Notes under the pieces: generated by a model
What the model saw: the letters and a program-made list of their open reading frames with translations, nothing else
What the model was told of the DNA's origin: nothing
Databases searched by the model: none
Source: Candidatus Uhrbacteria bacterium
GTDB lineage: Bacteria; Patescibacteriota; Patescibacteriia; 2-12-FULL-60-25
NCBI GenBank assembly: GCA_016866635.1
Contig: VGLT01000063.1
Coordinates: forward strand, 1-5,159
DNA length: 5,159 nucleotides
Reading direction: 5' to 3'
Position numbers and translations under genes: made by a program
Shown here: in pieces, positions 1 through 5,159 of the stretch
How the letters are laid out: every line of letters starts with the position of its first letter
Numbering within the stretch: position 1 is the first letter of the stretch

Positions 1-545
1 GATTCGTGATTAAAAATGATTCCGTTGCTCATGAAGAGTTGATACGATTCGCGGTAATTTTTCGTCGTCCAGTAGGCCGCCAGTTTTGAAATTCCGTAGG
101 GACTGCGCGGATAGAACGGCGTCGTCTCGTTTTGAGGAGCAGGGGATTTCCCAAACATTTCTGATGTCCCGGCAAAGTAAAATTTGCTCTGGGGAGAAAA
201 TGTTTTAATAGCATTGACGAGGTTGAGTGTTCCGTCGATGTTCGTTTGATACGTGGCACTCGGATTCGTGAAGCTCAACCATACGAAACTTTGAGCGGCC
301 AAATGGTAAATCTCATTGTATTGGCCTTCTCGCACGACCGATTCCACAATCGTGTGGTCGCTGATGTCGCCCCAATGGATGGTGATTTTTTTACGCTCCG
401 AATCGGAAAGGGATTCAAGGGTGCCAACCGATGCTTGGCTGTTTCGTCGAATGAATCCATGCACGTCATAGCCCTGTTGGAGCAAGAGGCGCGAAAGAAA
501 AAATCCATCTTGTCCGGAAATACCTGTGATGAGAGCTGTTTTCAT
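1..545 (-). CDS. gmd: GDP-mannose 4,6-dehydratase, N-terminal half (3' end outside window)
   Basis: The frame runs from ATG 545 off the left edge, giving 181 residues of a protein that is usually about 320-370 long. It is an extended short-chain dehydrogenase that converts GDP-mannose to GDP-4-keto-6-deoxymannose, the precursor of GDP-fucose, GDP-rhamnose, perosamine and related sugars. The NADP-binding motif GISGQDGFFLSRLL is at 8-21, followed by GFIRRNS (30-36), where the paired Arg are typical of NADP use; HLAAQS (81-86) is the strand-4 motif. The catalytic residues are visible as GTSEMFG (126-132; Thr127/Ser128, Glu129) and YGISK (150-154; Tyr150, Lys154). The Gmd signatures PFYPRSPYGISK and SNGIIFNHE are clear. 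The middle part (FVWLSFTNPSATYQTNID) and YGISK in place of the common YAVAK differ somewhat from textbook Gmd, so a close relative acting on GDP-sugars is possible. Soluble, cytosolic. Which final deoxysugar is made depends on genes beyond the edge. Confidence 0.9.
   Translation of the reverse strand, partial: MKTALITGISGQDGFFLSRLLLQQGYDVHGFIRRNSQASVGTLESLSDSERKKITIHWGDISDHTIVESVVREGQYNEIYHLAAQSFVWLSFTNPSATYQTNIDGTLNLVNAIKTFSPQSKFYFAGTSEMFGKSPAPQNETTPFYPRSPYGISKLAAYWTTKNYRESYQLFMSNGIIFNHE
542..545 (-). promoter_or_regulatory. ATGA stop/start overlap coupling glycosyltransferase and gmd
   Basis: On the minus strand CTATGAAAA contains the glycosyltransferase stop TGA (544-542) and the gmd start ATG (545-543). 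No Shine-Dalgarno core lies at a suitable distance upstream, so gmd translation probably relies on reinitiation after the glycosyltransferase. Confidence 0.8.
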
Positions 546-1582
546 AGAGGCGAATAGAGGTGCTTCCAATAGAGGTGGATGAGATGCTTCCAATCGTATT
601 TTTTTACTTCTCTAAAGGCGGTTTCCGTTAGTCGTTCTCGTTGTTCAGGGTGCTCGATCAATTCCACCAGATGCTGTGCAAGCTTATCACAGTCGCCGAC
701 TTCAGCAAGCAAAGCCGTCTGGCCATGGATGGCGACATCCTTCACCATCCCGACTTGCGTGCTGACAAGCGGAATACCCGTTGCCCAACTCTCAAGGAGC
801 GCCATCGGGATGCCTTCCAGACGCGAACTAATGAGGTAGGCGTCGCAGGCATGGTAGAAACGGTTTATGTCGTGGTAGGAAGCGGGATAACGATGCGTGT
901 AGGGTACGCGCAGTTGTTCCAGACGATGTTGAACGTATCCGCGACTTGGCCCCGTCAAAAGAATGTGAACAGGATGGGATTGTTTTACACGAGAGATCGT
1001 TTCGCAAAAAACGTCAGGTCCTTTGATCCATTTTGGTTCCATCCCTTCACCCCAACCGCATCCATCTTTTTGGAACGAACCGATCACGAAGGCCGTATCG
1101 GAGATCTGGAGTTCGAGCCGGATCGCGCGTCTTTTGTCAGCGTCTACTCTGGAAAAATCGGTCGTCTGGATTCCTGCGGGAAGGACGACAATTCGTTCTG
1201 CTGGAAATCCCGCCGCAACAAGCGTTTCCATTGTGGTTTTTGCCGGAGTATGAATGAGGTTCACCTGTTTTGCGAGTGTTTGTAGGTTCAGGAGACGTTT
1301 ATCCTCTTCAAGGACATGATACCAGGTCATGATCACTTTTTTCTGTTTAAAAGCCTGCGTCGGAGTGACGCCGTTGAAATGAATGAGAGGACTCTTGAGA
1401 AAATGATAAAACGGACTCGCGCTGGCGCGTGCATAACCGTGTTCATTGAGCGCGTCGGCGATGGACTCGGTAATCTCGCGCAGAACCCATGGAAAGCCAT
1501 CGTGGACAAGGTGGATTTGTGAATGATTCCAAAGATTTTGAAGACTGCCAAAGGTGTCCCTAAGCTTTTTTACACTTCGCAT
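542..1582 (-). CDS. Glycosyltransferase, GT4-type (GT-B fold)
   Basis: Starting at ATG 1582 the protein has 346 residues, a normal length for GT4 enzymes, which move a sugar from a nucleotide-activated donor with retention of configuration. The C-terminal Rossmann domain begins with GSFQKDG (168-174) followed by a lysine-bearing WIKGPDVF segment (185-192), as in GT-B donor sites, then HILLTGPS and the EX7E motif with Glu256 and Glu264 in SSRLEGIPMALLESWATGIP, and VGMVKDV before the C-terminal helices. The N-terminal half starts at IHLVHDG (about 23-29) and holds the acceptor domain. No membrane span is visible: cytosolic or membrane-peripheral. The frame is also open from TTG 1600 (352 residues); neither start has a recognisable ribosome binding site, so the choice is uncertain. 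Its stop overlaps the gmd start as ATGA, linking it to GDP-sugar supply. Donor and linkage cannot be read from the sequence. Confidence 0.93.
   Translation of the reverse strand: MRSVKKLRDTFGSLQNLWNHSQIHLVHDGFPWVLREITESIADALNEHGYARASASPFYHFLKSPLIHFNGVTPTQAFKQKKVIMTWYHVLEEDKRLLNLQTLAKQVNLIHTPAKTTMETLVAAGFPAERIVVLPAGIQTTDFSRVDADKRRAIRLELQISDTAFVIGSFQKDGCGWGEGMEPKWIKGPDVFCETISRVKQSHPVHILLTGPSRGYVQHRLEQLRVPYTHRYPASYHDINRFYHACDAYLISSRLEGIPMALLESWATGIPLVSTQVGMVKDVAIHGQTALLAEVGDCDKLAQHLVELIEHPEQRERLTETAFREVKKYDWKHLIHLYWKHLYSPL
557..594 (-). repeat. Short imperfect direct repeat at the 3' end of the glycosyltransferase gene
   Basis: On the coding strand ATTGGAAGCATCTC (594-581) recurs as ATTGGAAGCACCTC (570-557) with one mismatch, 24 bases apart, which keeps frame. 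It encodes WKHL twice in the C-terminal peptide WKHLIHLYWKHLYSPL. Likely a small internal duplication at the very end of the protein. Confidence 0.55.
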
Positions 1583-1612
1583 ATGAGGAAGCGAACGCAA
1601 GAGGCCACAATG

Positions 1613-1780
1613 CTAAAAAAGCGTGTAGATAAACGGGGCTAAGGCAGATCCTTGGGCAAACACCAGGATGATTCCTAAGAAGACCAGGAAGATCATCAGG
1701 GGCCCTATCCACCATTTTTTATAGCGTTTCATGAATCCCCAGATTTCTTTGAAGATAGCGAGTTTACTATTGTTGAACAT
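1613..1780 (-). CDS. Small single-span membrane protein, DUF5989 / SxtK-like
   Basis: ATG 1780 to TAG 1615-1613 encodes 55 residues. A polar N-terminus (MFNNSKLAIFKEIWGF) leads to a basic, Trp-rich segment MKRYKKWW (17-24), one hydrophobic span (about 25-43), and the C-terminus QGSALAPFIYTLF (43-55). The KKWW...P entry to the span and the APFIYTLF ending are what I recall as hallmarks of DUF5989 (SxtK-like) proteins, which occur beside carbamoyltransferases; the match is from memory. The basic flank predicts the N-terminus in the cytoplasm and the last dozen residues at or beyond the outer face. The start overlaps the end of the SGNH gene by 14 bases (+1 frame) and no Shine-Dalgarno sequence precedes it, so it probably depends on translation of the gene upstream. 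An internal ATG at 1732 has GGGGA in front but would drop the conserved leader. Function unknown. Confidence 0.85.
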   Translation of the reverse strand: MFNNSKLAIFKEIWGFMKRYKKWWIGPLMIFLVFLGIILVFAQGSALAPFIYTLF

Positions 1781-2840
1781 AGGAGGATGGGAGGAGTTGG
1801 AGAGGTTCCAGAAAGGATAGCAGATGTTTCGCCGTCAGATAGTAGCCGGCCGGCGAGGGATGGCCGTTCCAGGGGAGGAGGTAGATGAGTGAGGGGTCTT
1901 GATCCACAAGAGCATGCGTCGCATCAAAAAATGGCGTTTGAGTTTTTGCGGCAAGGGATTGGATAAACATGGGGATTTTTCGTACATCCTTTCGATCGAG
2001 CGGTTCTTTAGAGCTCATCGACGCCTCTGGATAGTAAAGGACAACCAACGGAATGTTCTGTATGCGCAGGAGATTGACGAAGCGTACGAAACTCGTTTCA
2101 TACGCTTCTAGAAATTCTTGATGCTCGCCGTAGAGAATGGCTTCATAGAGGTCATCATCTCCCTGTGGTTTCGTAGCGACGACTCCTTTAGTCACCATTG
2201 CATTTTTCAGGCTCACCAGTGCCGAGACGAGATACGAATGATCGTAAGCCACATTCCTGATGGTTTGTATAGCGCGGTGTTTCCAGTTGTCGACCGGTCG
2301 TTTGAAGAGTCCACGGTGTACCCTCCGAAGATCCGCGACATCATTAAAGGTCACTTCAAGGATCACGAGATCCGGATTCAGAGCAAGCCCTTTGTCTTGG
2401 AGGTAGCTCAACTCGTCTGTGATTGTGTAAGAAGCGATCCCTGCGTTTAAGACCTCAATAGGGAGAACAGGAAATTTTTGTTTTGTGAATTGTTCGAGTC
2501 GGGCGGGCCAAGTTTCATCATCTGCCACATAAGGCCCAAAGGTAAAGGAATCTCCAATCGCCAAGACGCGGAATGTATCGTTTTTTTTGTTGTCGTGTGT
2601 CTGTCTACTCCTTAATCCAAGATTGTTGGTTGTGACGACATACGGATGGTCAGGAGCGATGAGAGAAAGGATCGTTTTGTTTGGACGCAAATCGCCACAG
2701 CAAGCAAACGAGTGTCCCCATCCTCTTGTGCGACGAATGTCGACGAGACCACTGACGCGGATCACTCCCTCCAGCAGCAACAGCAAACCAAGAGCGATCA
2801 CGAGAGACATCAGAATATATCGACTTTTCATAACGGTCAT
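1767..2840 (-). CDS. Membrane-anchored SGNH/GDSL-like hydrolase (SxtL-like context)
   Basis: This encodes 357 residues. Residues 8-28 form a hydrophobic N-terminal anchor after MTVMKSR, so the domain is probably outside the cytoplasm. SGNH blocks are visible: block I AIGDSFTFG (94-102; nucleophile Ser98), block II NAGIASY (132-138; Gly134), block III FND (165-167; Asn166) and block V NGHPSPAGY (325-333; His327). Proteins of this type in polysaccharide loci usually have Asp two residues before the His; here that position is Asn325 (codon AAC), so the acid of the triad may be absent or supplied elsewhere. Families like this hydrolyse or transfer acyl esters; the substrate is unknown. ATG 2840 begins 21 bases after the carbamoyltransferase stop; ATG 2831 is an alternative three codons in. 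No strong ribosome binding site precedes either. The 3' end overlaps the next small gene by 14 bases. An A8 tract lies just before the block I codons. Confidence 0.9.
   Translation of the reverse strand: MTVMKSRYILMSLVIALGLLLLLEGVIRVSGLVDIRRTRGWGHSFACCGDLRPNKTILSLIAPDHPYVVTTNNLGLRSRQTHDNKKNDTFRVLAIGDSFTFGPYVADDETWPARLEQFTKQKFPVLPIEVLNAGIASYTITDELSYLQDKGLALNPDLVILEVTFNDVADLRRVHRGLFKRPVDNWKHRAIQTIRNVAYDHSYLVSALVSLKNAMVTKGVVATKPQGDDDLYEAILYGEHQEFLEAYETSFVRFVNLLRIQNIPLVVLYYPEASMSSKEPLDRKDVRKIPMFIQSLAAKTQTPFFDATHALVDQDPSLIYLLPWNGHPSPAGYYLTAKHLLSFLEPLQLLPSSYVQQ
2581..2588 (-). repeat. A8 homopolymer with in-frame A AAA AAC heptamer inside the SGNH gene
   Basis: Eight T residues on the plus strand read as eight A residues in the coding strand of the hydrolase gene (codons AAC AAA AAA AAC, residues 84-87). 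The tract contains the slippery heptamer A_AAA_AAC in the zero frame. It lies about ten codons before the nucleophile Ser98. A -1 slip here would reach a TGA about 21 codons later, before the rest of the catalytic blocks. Whether slippage occurs is not shown by the sequence. Confidence 0.6.
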
Positions 2841-2861
2841 TTACAGTCTCGTCAGCACCGT

Positions 2862-4604
2862 CTAGTCAAGTTTAAAGGCATGAAGATATTCTTCGCGGGC
2901 ACTGTTGTTGGCTAGCTGGGTATTGCTGGACTTCGAGATGTGAAAATGGCCAAGCATCAGATCATCCATATCCGTATTGAGAAAACATTGCAACGCGTCG
3001 GTGGGAGTACACACGATGGGCTCACCGCGGACATTAAAGGAAGTGTTGATGACAACGGGTACGCCCGTGAGGTCGGCAAACCGACGGATGAGTTCATGAT
3101 ACAACGGATTGTGCTCCTTGTTGACCGTTTGGAGTCGTGCGGAGTTATCAATGTGTGTGATGGCAGGTAAACAATCTGTTTTGGCCTGCGCGGTCAACAG
3201 CATAAACGGACTCGGACAGACGTTGTCAAAATAATCGCCACTACGTTCCTCCAGAACGCTGGGAGCGAACGGGCGAAAGCTTTCACGGAATTTAATTTTG
3301 AGATTCACTCTTTGCCAATTTTCTTTTTGGCGCGGGTCGGCAAGAATGGATCTGTTGCCCAGAGCCCTGGGTCCAAATTCCATCCGTCCTTGGAACCAAC
3401 CGACTACATGATTTTTGGCAAGGAGATTCGCGGCTGTGTCAAGCAGAGCGTCATGATCCAATTTTTGATAGGAAGCACCATGAGAGAGTAGGGCCCCTTC
3501 GATTTCACGGTCGTCGAACGTCGGACCCCAATAGGCATGTTGCATGGTAAAGACTCGAGGCTCGTTGAGGATGGCATGCGCGACATAGAGAGCACAGCCA
3601 AGCGCCCCGCCGGCATCCCCGGACGCCGGTTGAATGAAGACGTGTTTGAAAGGGGAGTGTTTAAGGATTTTTTCGTTTGCTACGCAGTTCAGCGCAACGC
3701 CACCGGCAAGACAAAGGTTCTCGCACGGATGTCTCTTGTAGGCGTGGTTCACGATCGCCAACACCGCTTCTTCCAAAATGAGCTGGAGGGACGCGGCGAT
3801 ATCTTTTTCCTTTTGGGTCAGCGGGGATTCGGGATCACGCGGCGGGCCTCCAAAGAGATCGTTGAAATGCCGATTGGTCATGGTGAGTCCCCACGAGTAG
3901 GCAAAGTAGCGATGGTTCAGCGTGTAGCTTCCGTCTTTATGAAGCTGAAAAAGTTTTCGCATGGCGGATGCATACGGTTTGGGGTCTCCGTAGGGAGCCA
4001 GGCCCATCACTTTGTATTCGGCGCTGTTTACTTTGAAGCCGAGATAGTACGTGAGCGCGGAATAGAGCAGTCCAAGCGAGTCCGGGAAATGGGTGGATTC
4101 GGTGATCGTGAGGCGGTTTCCTTCTCCGGTCCCGATCGTGGTCGTCTCCCATTCACCCACGCCGTCGATCGTCACGATGGTCGCTTTTTCAAATCCCGAC
4201 GGATAAAATGCACTGGCGGCATGGGAAAGGTGGTGTTCGTTAAAAAGGATCGTTCCCGTATAATCGAGCTCCTGCTGGATTTTCTGTTTGACCCACAGTT
4301 TGGATTTCATCCATACAGGAATAGCTTTCAGAAACGAGCGCCATCCGCGCGGCCAGGTATGAATGTATGTTTCCAAAAGTCGGTCGAATTTTAGAATCGG
4401 TTTTTCGTAATAGACGACGTAATCTATGTCTGAAATACGGAGAGCCGCTTCTTGTAGACAGTACGCAGTAGCGTGTTTTGGAAAGCGTTCATCGTGTTTG
4501 ACGCGTGTGAAACGTTCTTCCTGTGCGGCTGCAATCAACTGGCCGTCGATGAGGAGCGCCGCGGCAGAGTCATGAAAATCAAAGGAGAGGCCGAGAATAT
4601 TCAT
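2862..4604 (-). CDS. Carbamoyltransferase, NodU/CmcH/SxtI family
   Basis: A full-length 580-residue protein, normal for the family, which transfers a carbamoyl group from carbamoyl phosphate via carbamoyl-AMP to a hydroxyl of a sugar or small molecule (as in NodU, CmcH, TobZ and SxtI). The N-terminal Kae1-like ATPase fold shows HDSAAALL (11-18), EERFTRVKHD (29-38), the metal-binding HHLSHAASAF (124-133) with its HxxxH, IDGVGEWE (146-153), MGLAPYGD (200-207), CLAGGVALNCVAN (298-310) and SGDAGGALG (328-336). The C-terminal YrdC-like carbamoyltransferase domain shows EFGPRALGNRSIL (409-421), FRESFRPFAPSVL (439-451) and INTSFNVRGEPIV (519-531). No signal or membrane segment: cytosolic. ATG 4604 is preferred because the protein then begins MNILGLSFDFHDSAA, as relatives do; the frame stays open to 4730, but the added 42 residues only overlap the previous gene. 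All core motifs are present, so it should be active. The acceptor is unknown; neighbours point to a sugar or glycan. Confidence 0.96.
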   Translation of the reverse strand: MNILGLSFDFHDSAAALLIDGQLIAAAQEERFTRVKHDERFPKHATAYCLQEAALRISDIDYVVYYEKPILKFDRLLETYIHTWPRGWRSFLKAIPVWMKSKLWVKQKIQQELDYTGTILFNEHHLSHAASAFYPSGFEKATIVTIDGVGEWETTTIGTGEGNRLTITESTHFPDSLGLLYSALTYYLGFKVNSAEYKVMGLAPYGDPKPYASAMRKLFQLHKDGSYTLNHRYFAYSWGLTMTNRHFNDLFGGPPRDPESPLTQKEKDIAASLQLILEEAVLAIVNHAYKRHPCENLCLAGGVALNCVANEKILKHSPFKHVFIQPASGDAGGALGCALYVAHAILNEPRVFTMQHAYWGPTFDDREIEGALLSHGASYQKLDHDALLDTAANLLAKNHVVGWFQGRMEFGPRALGNRSILADPRQKENWQRVNLKIKFRESFRPFAPSVLEERSGDYFDNVCPSPFMLLTAQAKTDCLPAITHIDNSARLQTVNKEHNPLYHELIRRFADLTGVPVVINTSFNVRGEPIVCTPTDALQCFLNTDMDDLMLGHFHISKSSNTQLANNSAREEYLHAFKLD

Positions 4605-4605
4605 A

Positions 4606-4830
4606 TCAGAATTGGTGTGAGGCCCAATCCAGGGTGGGTTCCATCGGTTGTTTTTGTTGCCAGCCCACGCGGGAGGGTTTGACAAAGATGTTCCAGAGTT
4701 TGGAAATGATCGACATTCCACCGATGACAAACAGGAAAAAGAGGGTGAGAAGAACAGCTGTGTTTATACGGCCAAGTGCGTGGGCAAAACGCATCCAAGC
4801 GTTTTTAAGGTGAAGGAGAAGGTTTTTCAT
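4606..4830 (-). CDS. Small single-span membrane protein, SxtJ-like
   Basis: This encodes 74 residues starting at ATG 4830. The N-terminus is a short basic amphipathic segment (MKNLLLHLKNAWMRFAHALG), then one hydrophobic span at about residues 23-44, then a polar tail ending in HQF. Size, the basic leader with an aromatic pair, the single membrane span and a Trp/Pro-containing tail ending in QF resemble the small SxtJ-type proteins found beside NodU/SxtI carbamoyltransferases. I base this on recalled family appearance, not on a search. I chose ATG 4830 over TTG 4848 because it overlaps the methyltransferase stop as ATGA and has GGTGA seven bases upstream. The carbamoyltransferase start follows one base after its stop. 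No biochemical role is known to me; a membrane scaffold or docking partner for the carbamoyltransferase is inference. Confidence 0.8.
   Translation of the reverse strand: MKNLLLHLKNAWMRFAHALGRINTAVLLTLFFLFVIGGMSIISKLWNIFVKPSRVGWQQKQPMEPTLDWASHQF
4827..4830 (-). promoter_or_regulatory. ATGA stop/start overlap coupling methyltransferase and SxtJ-like gene
   Basis: On the minus strand the bases CGTATGAAA contain both the methyltransferase stop TGA (4829-4827) and the ATG of the next gene (4830-4828). Such four-base overlaps usually mean termination-reinitiation coupling. It also decides the start of the small membrane protein gene. Confidence 0.8.
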
Positions 4831-5159
4831 ACGAGAGTCACCGCCCAAATCTCGCCGAACTGGATGGAGTGAGATTGAATGGACAATCCAGCTTGAGCGA
4901 GTTCGTCGCGGAATGTTTCAAGAGTGTATTCGGTACAGTGTGTGGTATCCAGCCGCCACTCGATGCCCAGTTCTTTTTTATACAGCGTGATCCAGTCACG
5001 ATTGATCATGGGGACGCGAATGAGAAGCAGGGGAGCAAGATGTTTGACGGACTTGAGGAAATCGATACGACGATCAATGTGTTCCAAGACATTTGAGAGG
5101 ACGACGACATTATATGGATGTTCCGGTTGATAGGTGGTGGCGTCTTGCACAAGATAGTG
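4827..5159 (-). CDS. SAM-dependent methyltransferase, class I, C-terminal part (5' end outside window)
   Basis: The reading frame is open from the right edge and ends at TGA (4829-4827), giving 110 visible residues. The visible start falls inside the Rossmann fold: a beta strand followed by the motif VVLSNVLEHI (visible residues 19-28) is the region after motif II/III typical of Methyltransf_11/23 proteins, where the VLEHI/VLEHV segment follows the SAM-binding strands. Downstream come a strand LLLIRVPM and a DTTHCTEYT segment (visible residues about 78-86), like the conserved histidine-containing loop before the last helices of this superfamily. The glycine-rich SAM-binding motif I must lie upstream of the window. 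The substrate cannot be told; context suggests a sugar or glycan intermediate. Its stop codon overlaps the start of the next gene as ATGA, so the two are probably translationally coupled. GTG at 5150 is only an internal valine codon, not a start. Family confidence is good, function general. Confidence 0.82.
   Translation of the reverse strand, partial: HYLVQDATTYQPEHPYNVVVLSNVLEHIDRRIDFLKSVKHLAPLLLIRVPMINRDWITLYKKELGIEWRLDTTHCTEYTLETFRDELAQAGLSIQSHSIQFGEIWAVTLV
4838..4842 (-). promoter_or_regulatory. Candidate ribosome binding site GGTGA for SxtJ-like gene
   Basis: GGTGA on the minus strand lies seven bases before ATG 4830. It is an imperfect match to the Shine-Dalgarno core, but it is better than anything before the other starts here and supports ATG 4830 as the start. 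Confidence 0.5.

Noticed and set aside
246..557. Plus-strand open frame of 103 codons and minus-strand alternative frames at 29-259 and 275-508
   Set aside because: All are shadows of the gmd coding region, which has clear dehydrogenase motifs in one continuous frame.
641..1285. Plus-strand open frame of 214 codons
   Set aside because: Antisense to the GT4 glycosyltransferase; no domain, no plausible upstream signals, and opposite to every supported gene.
1583..1612. Possible promoter or terminator in the short gap before the glycosyltransferase
   Set aside because: About 30 bases or fewer, with no inverted repeat followed by a T run and no recognisable -10/-35 pair.
3537..4394. Plus-strand open frame of 285 codons
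   Set aside because: It lies wholly antisense to the carbamoyltransferase, whose motifs fit the family along its full length. The plus-strand translation shows no recognisable domain and is rich in Arg, Gly and Phe, as expected of an antisense shadow.
4605..4730. N-terminal extension of the carbamoyltransferase by 42 residues
   Set aside because: The extension (Pro, Asn and Trp rich) overlaps the SxtJ-like gene almost completely, whereas starting at ATG 4604 gives the MNILGLSFDFHDSAA beginning typical of the family.
4601..4798. Minus-strand 65-codon frame in the SxtJ-like region
   Set aside because: Out-of-frame shadow; it lacks the basic leader plus single-span layout seen in the 4830-4606 frame and has no coupled start.
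1613..4830. Saxitoxin or related toxin biosynthesis locus
   Set aside because: Only the carbamoylation-type cassette is shared. No polyketide synthase-like sxtA, amidinotransferase or Rieske oxygenase gene is visible, and flanking genes are polysaccharide-type. The window edges leave a small doubt.
4831..4848. TTG start at 4848 for the SxtJ-like gene
   Set aside because: ATG 4830 overlaps the upstream stop as ATGA and has a better-placed ribosome binding site; the extra six residues add nothing recognisable.

Overview
The window is a gene-dense bacterial stretch in which every credible gene lies on the minus strand, so transcription runs from the high coordinates to the low ones. The protein families (GDP-mannose 4,6-dehydratase, GT4 glycosyltransferase, NodU/CmcH-type carbamoyltransferase, SGNH hydrolase, methyltransferase) mark it as part of a cell-surface polysaccharide locus (O-antigen, capsule or exopolysaccharide) or possibly a glycosylated small-molecule locus. 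Base composition looks roughly balanced and even across the genes. I cannot assign a phylum from this window; a Gram-negative environmental bacterium is a reasonable guess and no more.

In transcription order: (1) 5159-4827, the C-terminal part of a class I SAM-dependent methyltransferase, entering from the right edge; (2) 4830-4606, a 74-residue single-span membrane protein resembling SxtJ; (3) 4604-2862, a full-length carbamoyltransferase of the NodU/CmcH/SxtI family; (4) 2840-1767, a membrane-anchored SGNH/GDSL-like hydrolase resembling SxtL in context; (5) 1780-1613, a 55-residue single-span membrane protein of the DUF5989/SxtK-like type, easily missed because it overlaps the end of the previous gene; (6) 1582-542 (or from TTG at 1600), a GT4-type glycosyltransferase; (7) 545-1, the N-terminal half of a GDP-mannose 4,6-dehydratase, leaving at the left edge.

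The genes are packed as one probable operon. Two junctions are ATGA stop/start overlaps (4827-4830 and 542-545), one is a 14-base overlap (1767-1780), one has a single base between stop and start (4605), and the longest gap is 21 or 30 bases. There is no non-coding stretch of more than 300 bases, and I see no promoter, terminator, RNA gene, mobile element or CRISPR array.

The most notable point is that genes 2-5 bring together the same four families that sit side by side as sxtI-J-K-L in the cyanobacterial saxitoxin cluster, here in a different order (J-I-L-K) and placed between a methyltransferase and sugar-nucleotide/glycosyltransferase genes. The inference is a carbamoylation module acting on a sugar or glycan: a cytosolic carbamoyltransferase, two tiny membrane proteins of unknown function and an extracytoplasmic SGNH protein, with Gmd supplying a GDP-deoxysugar precursor and the GT4 enzyme transferring a sugar.
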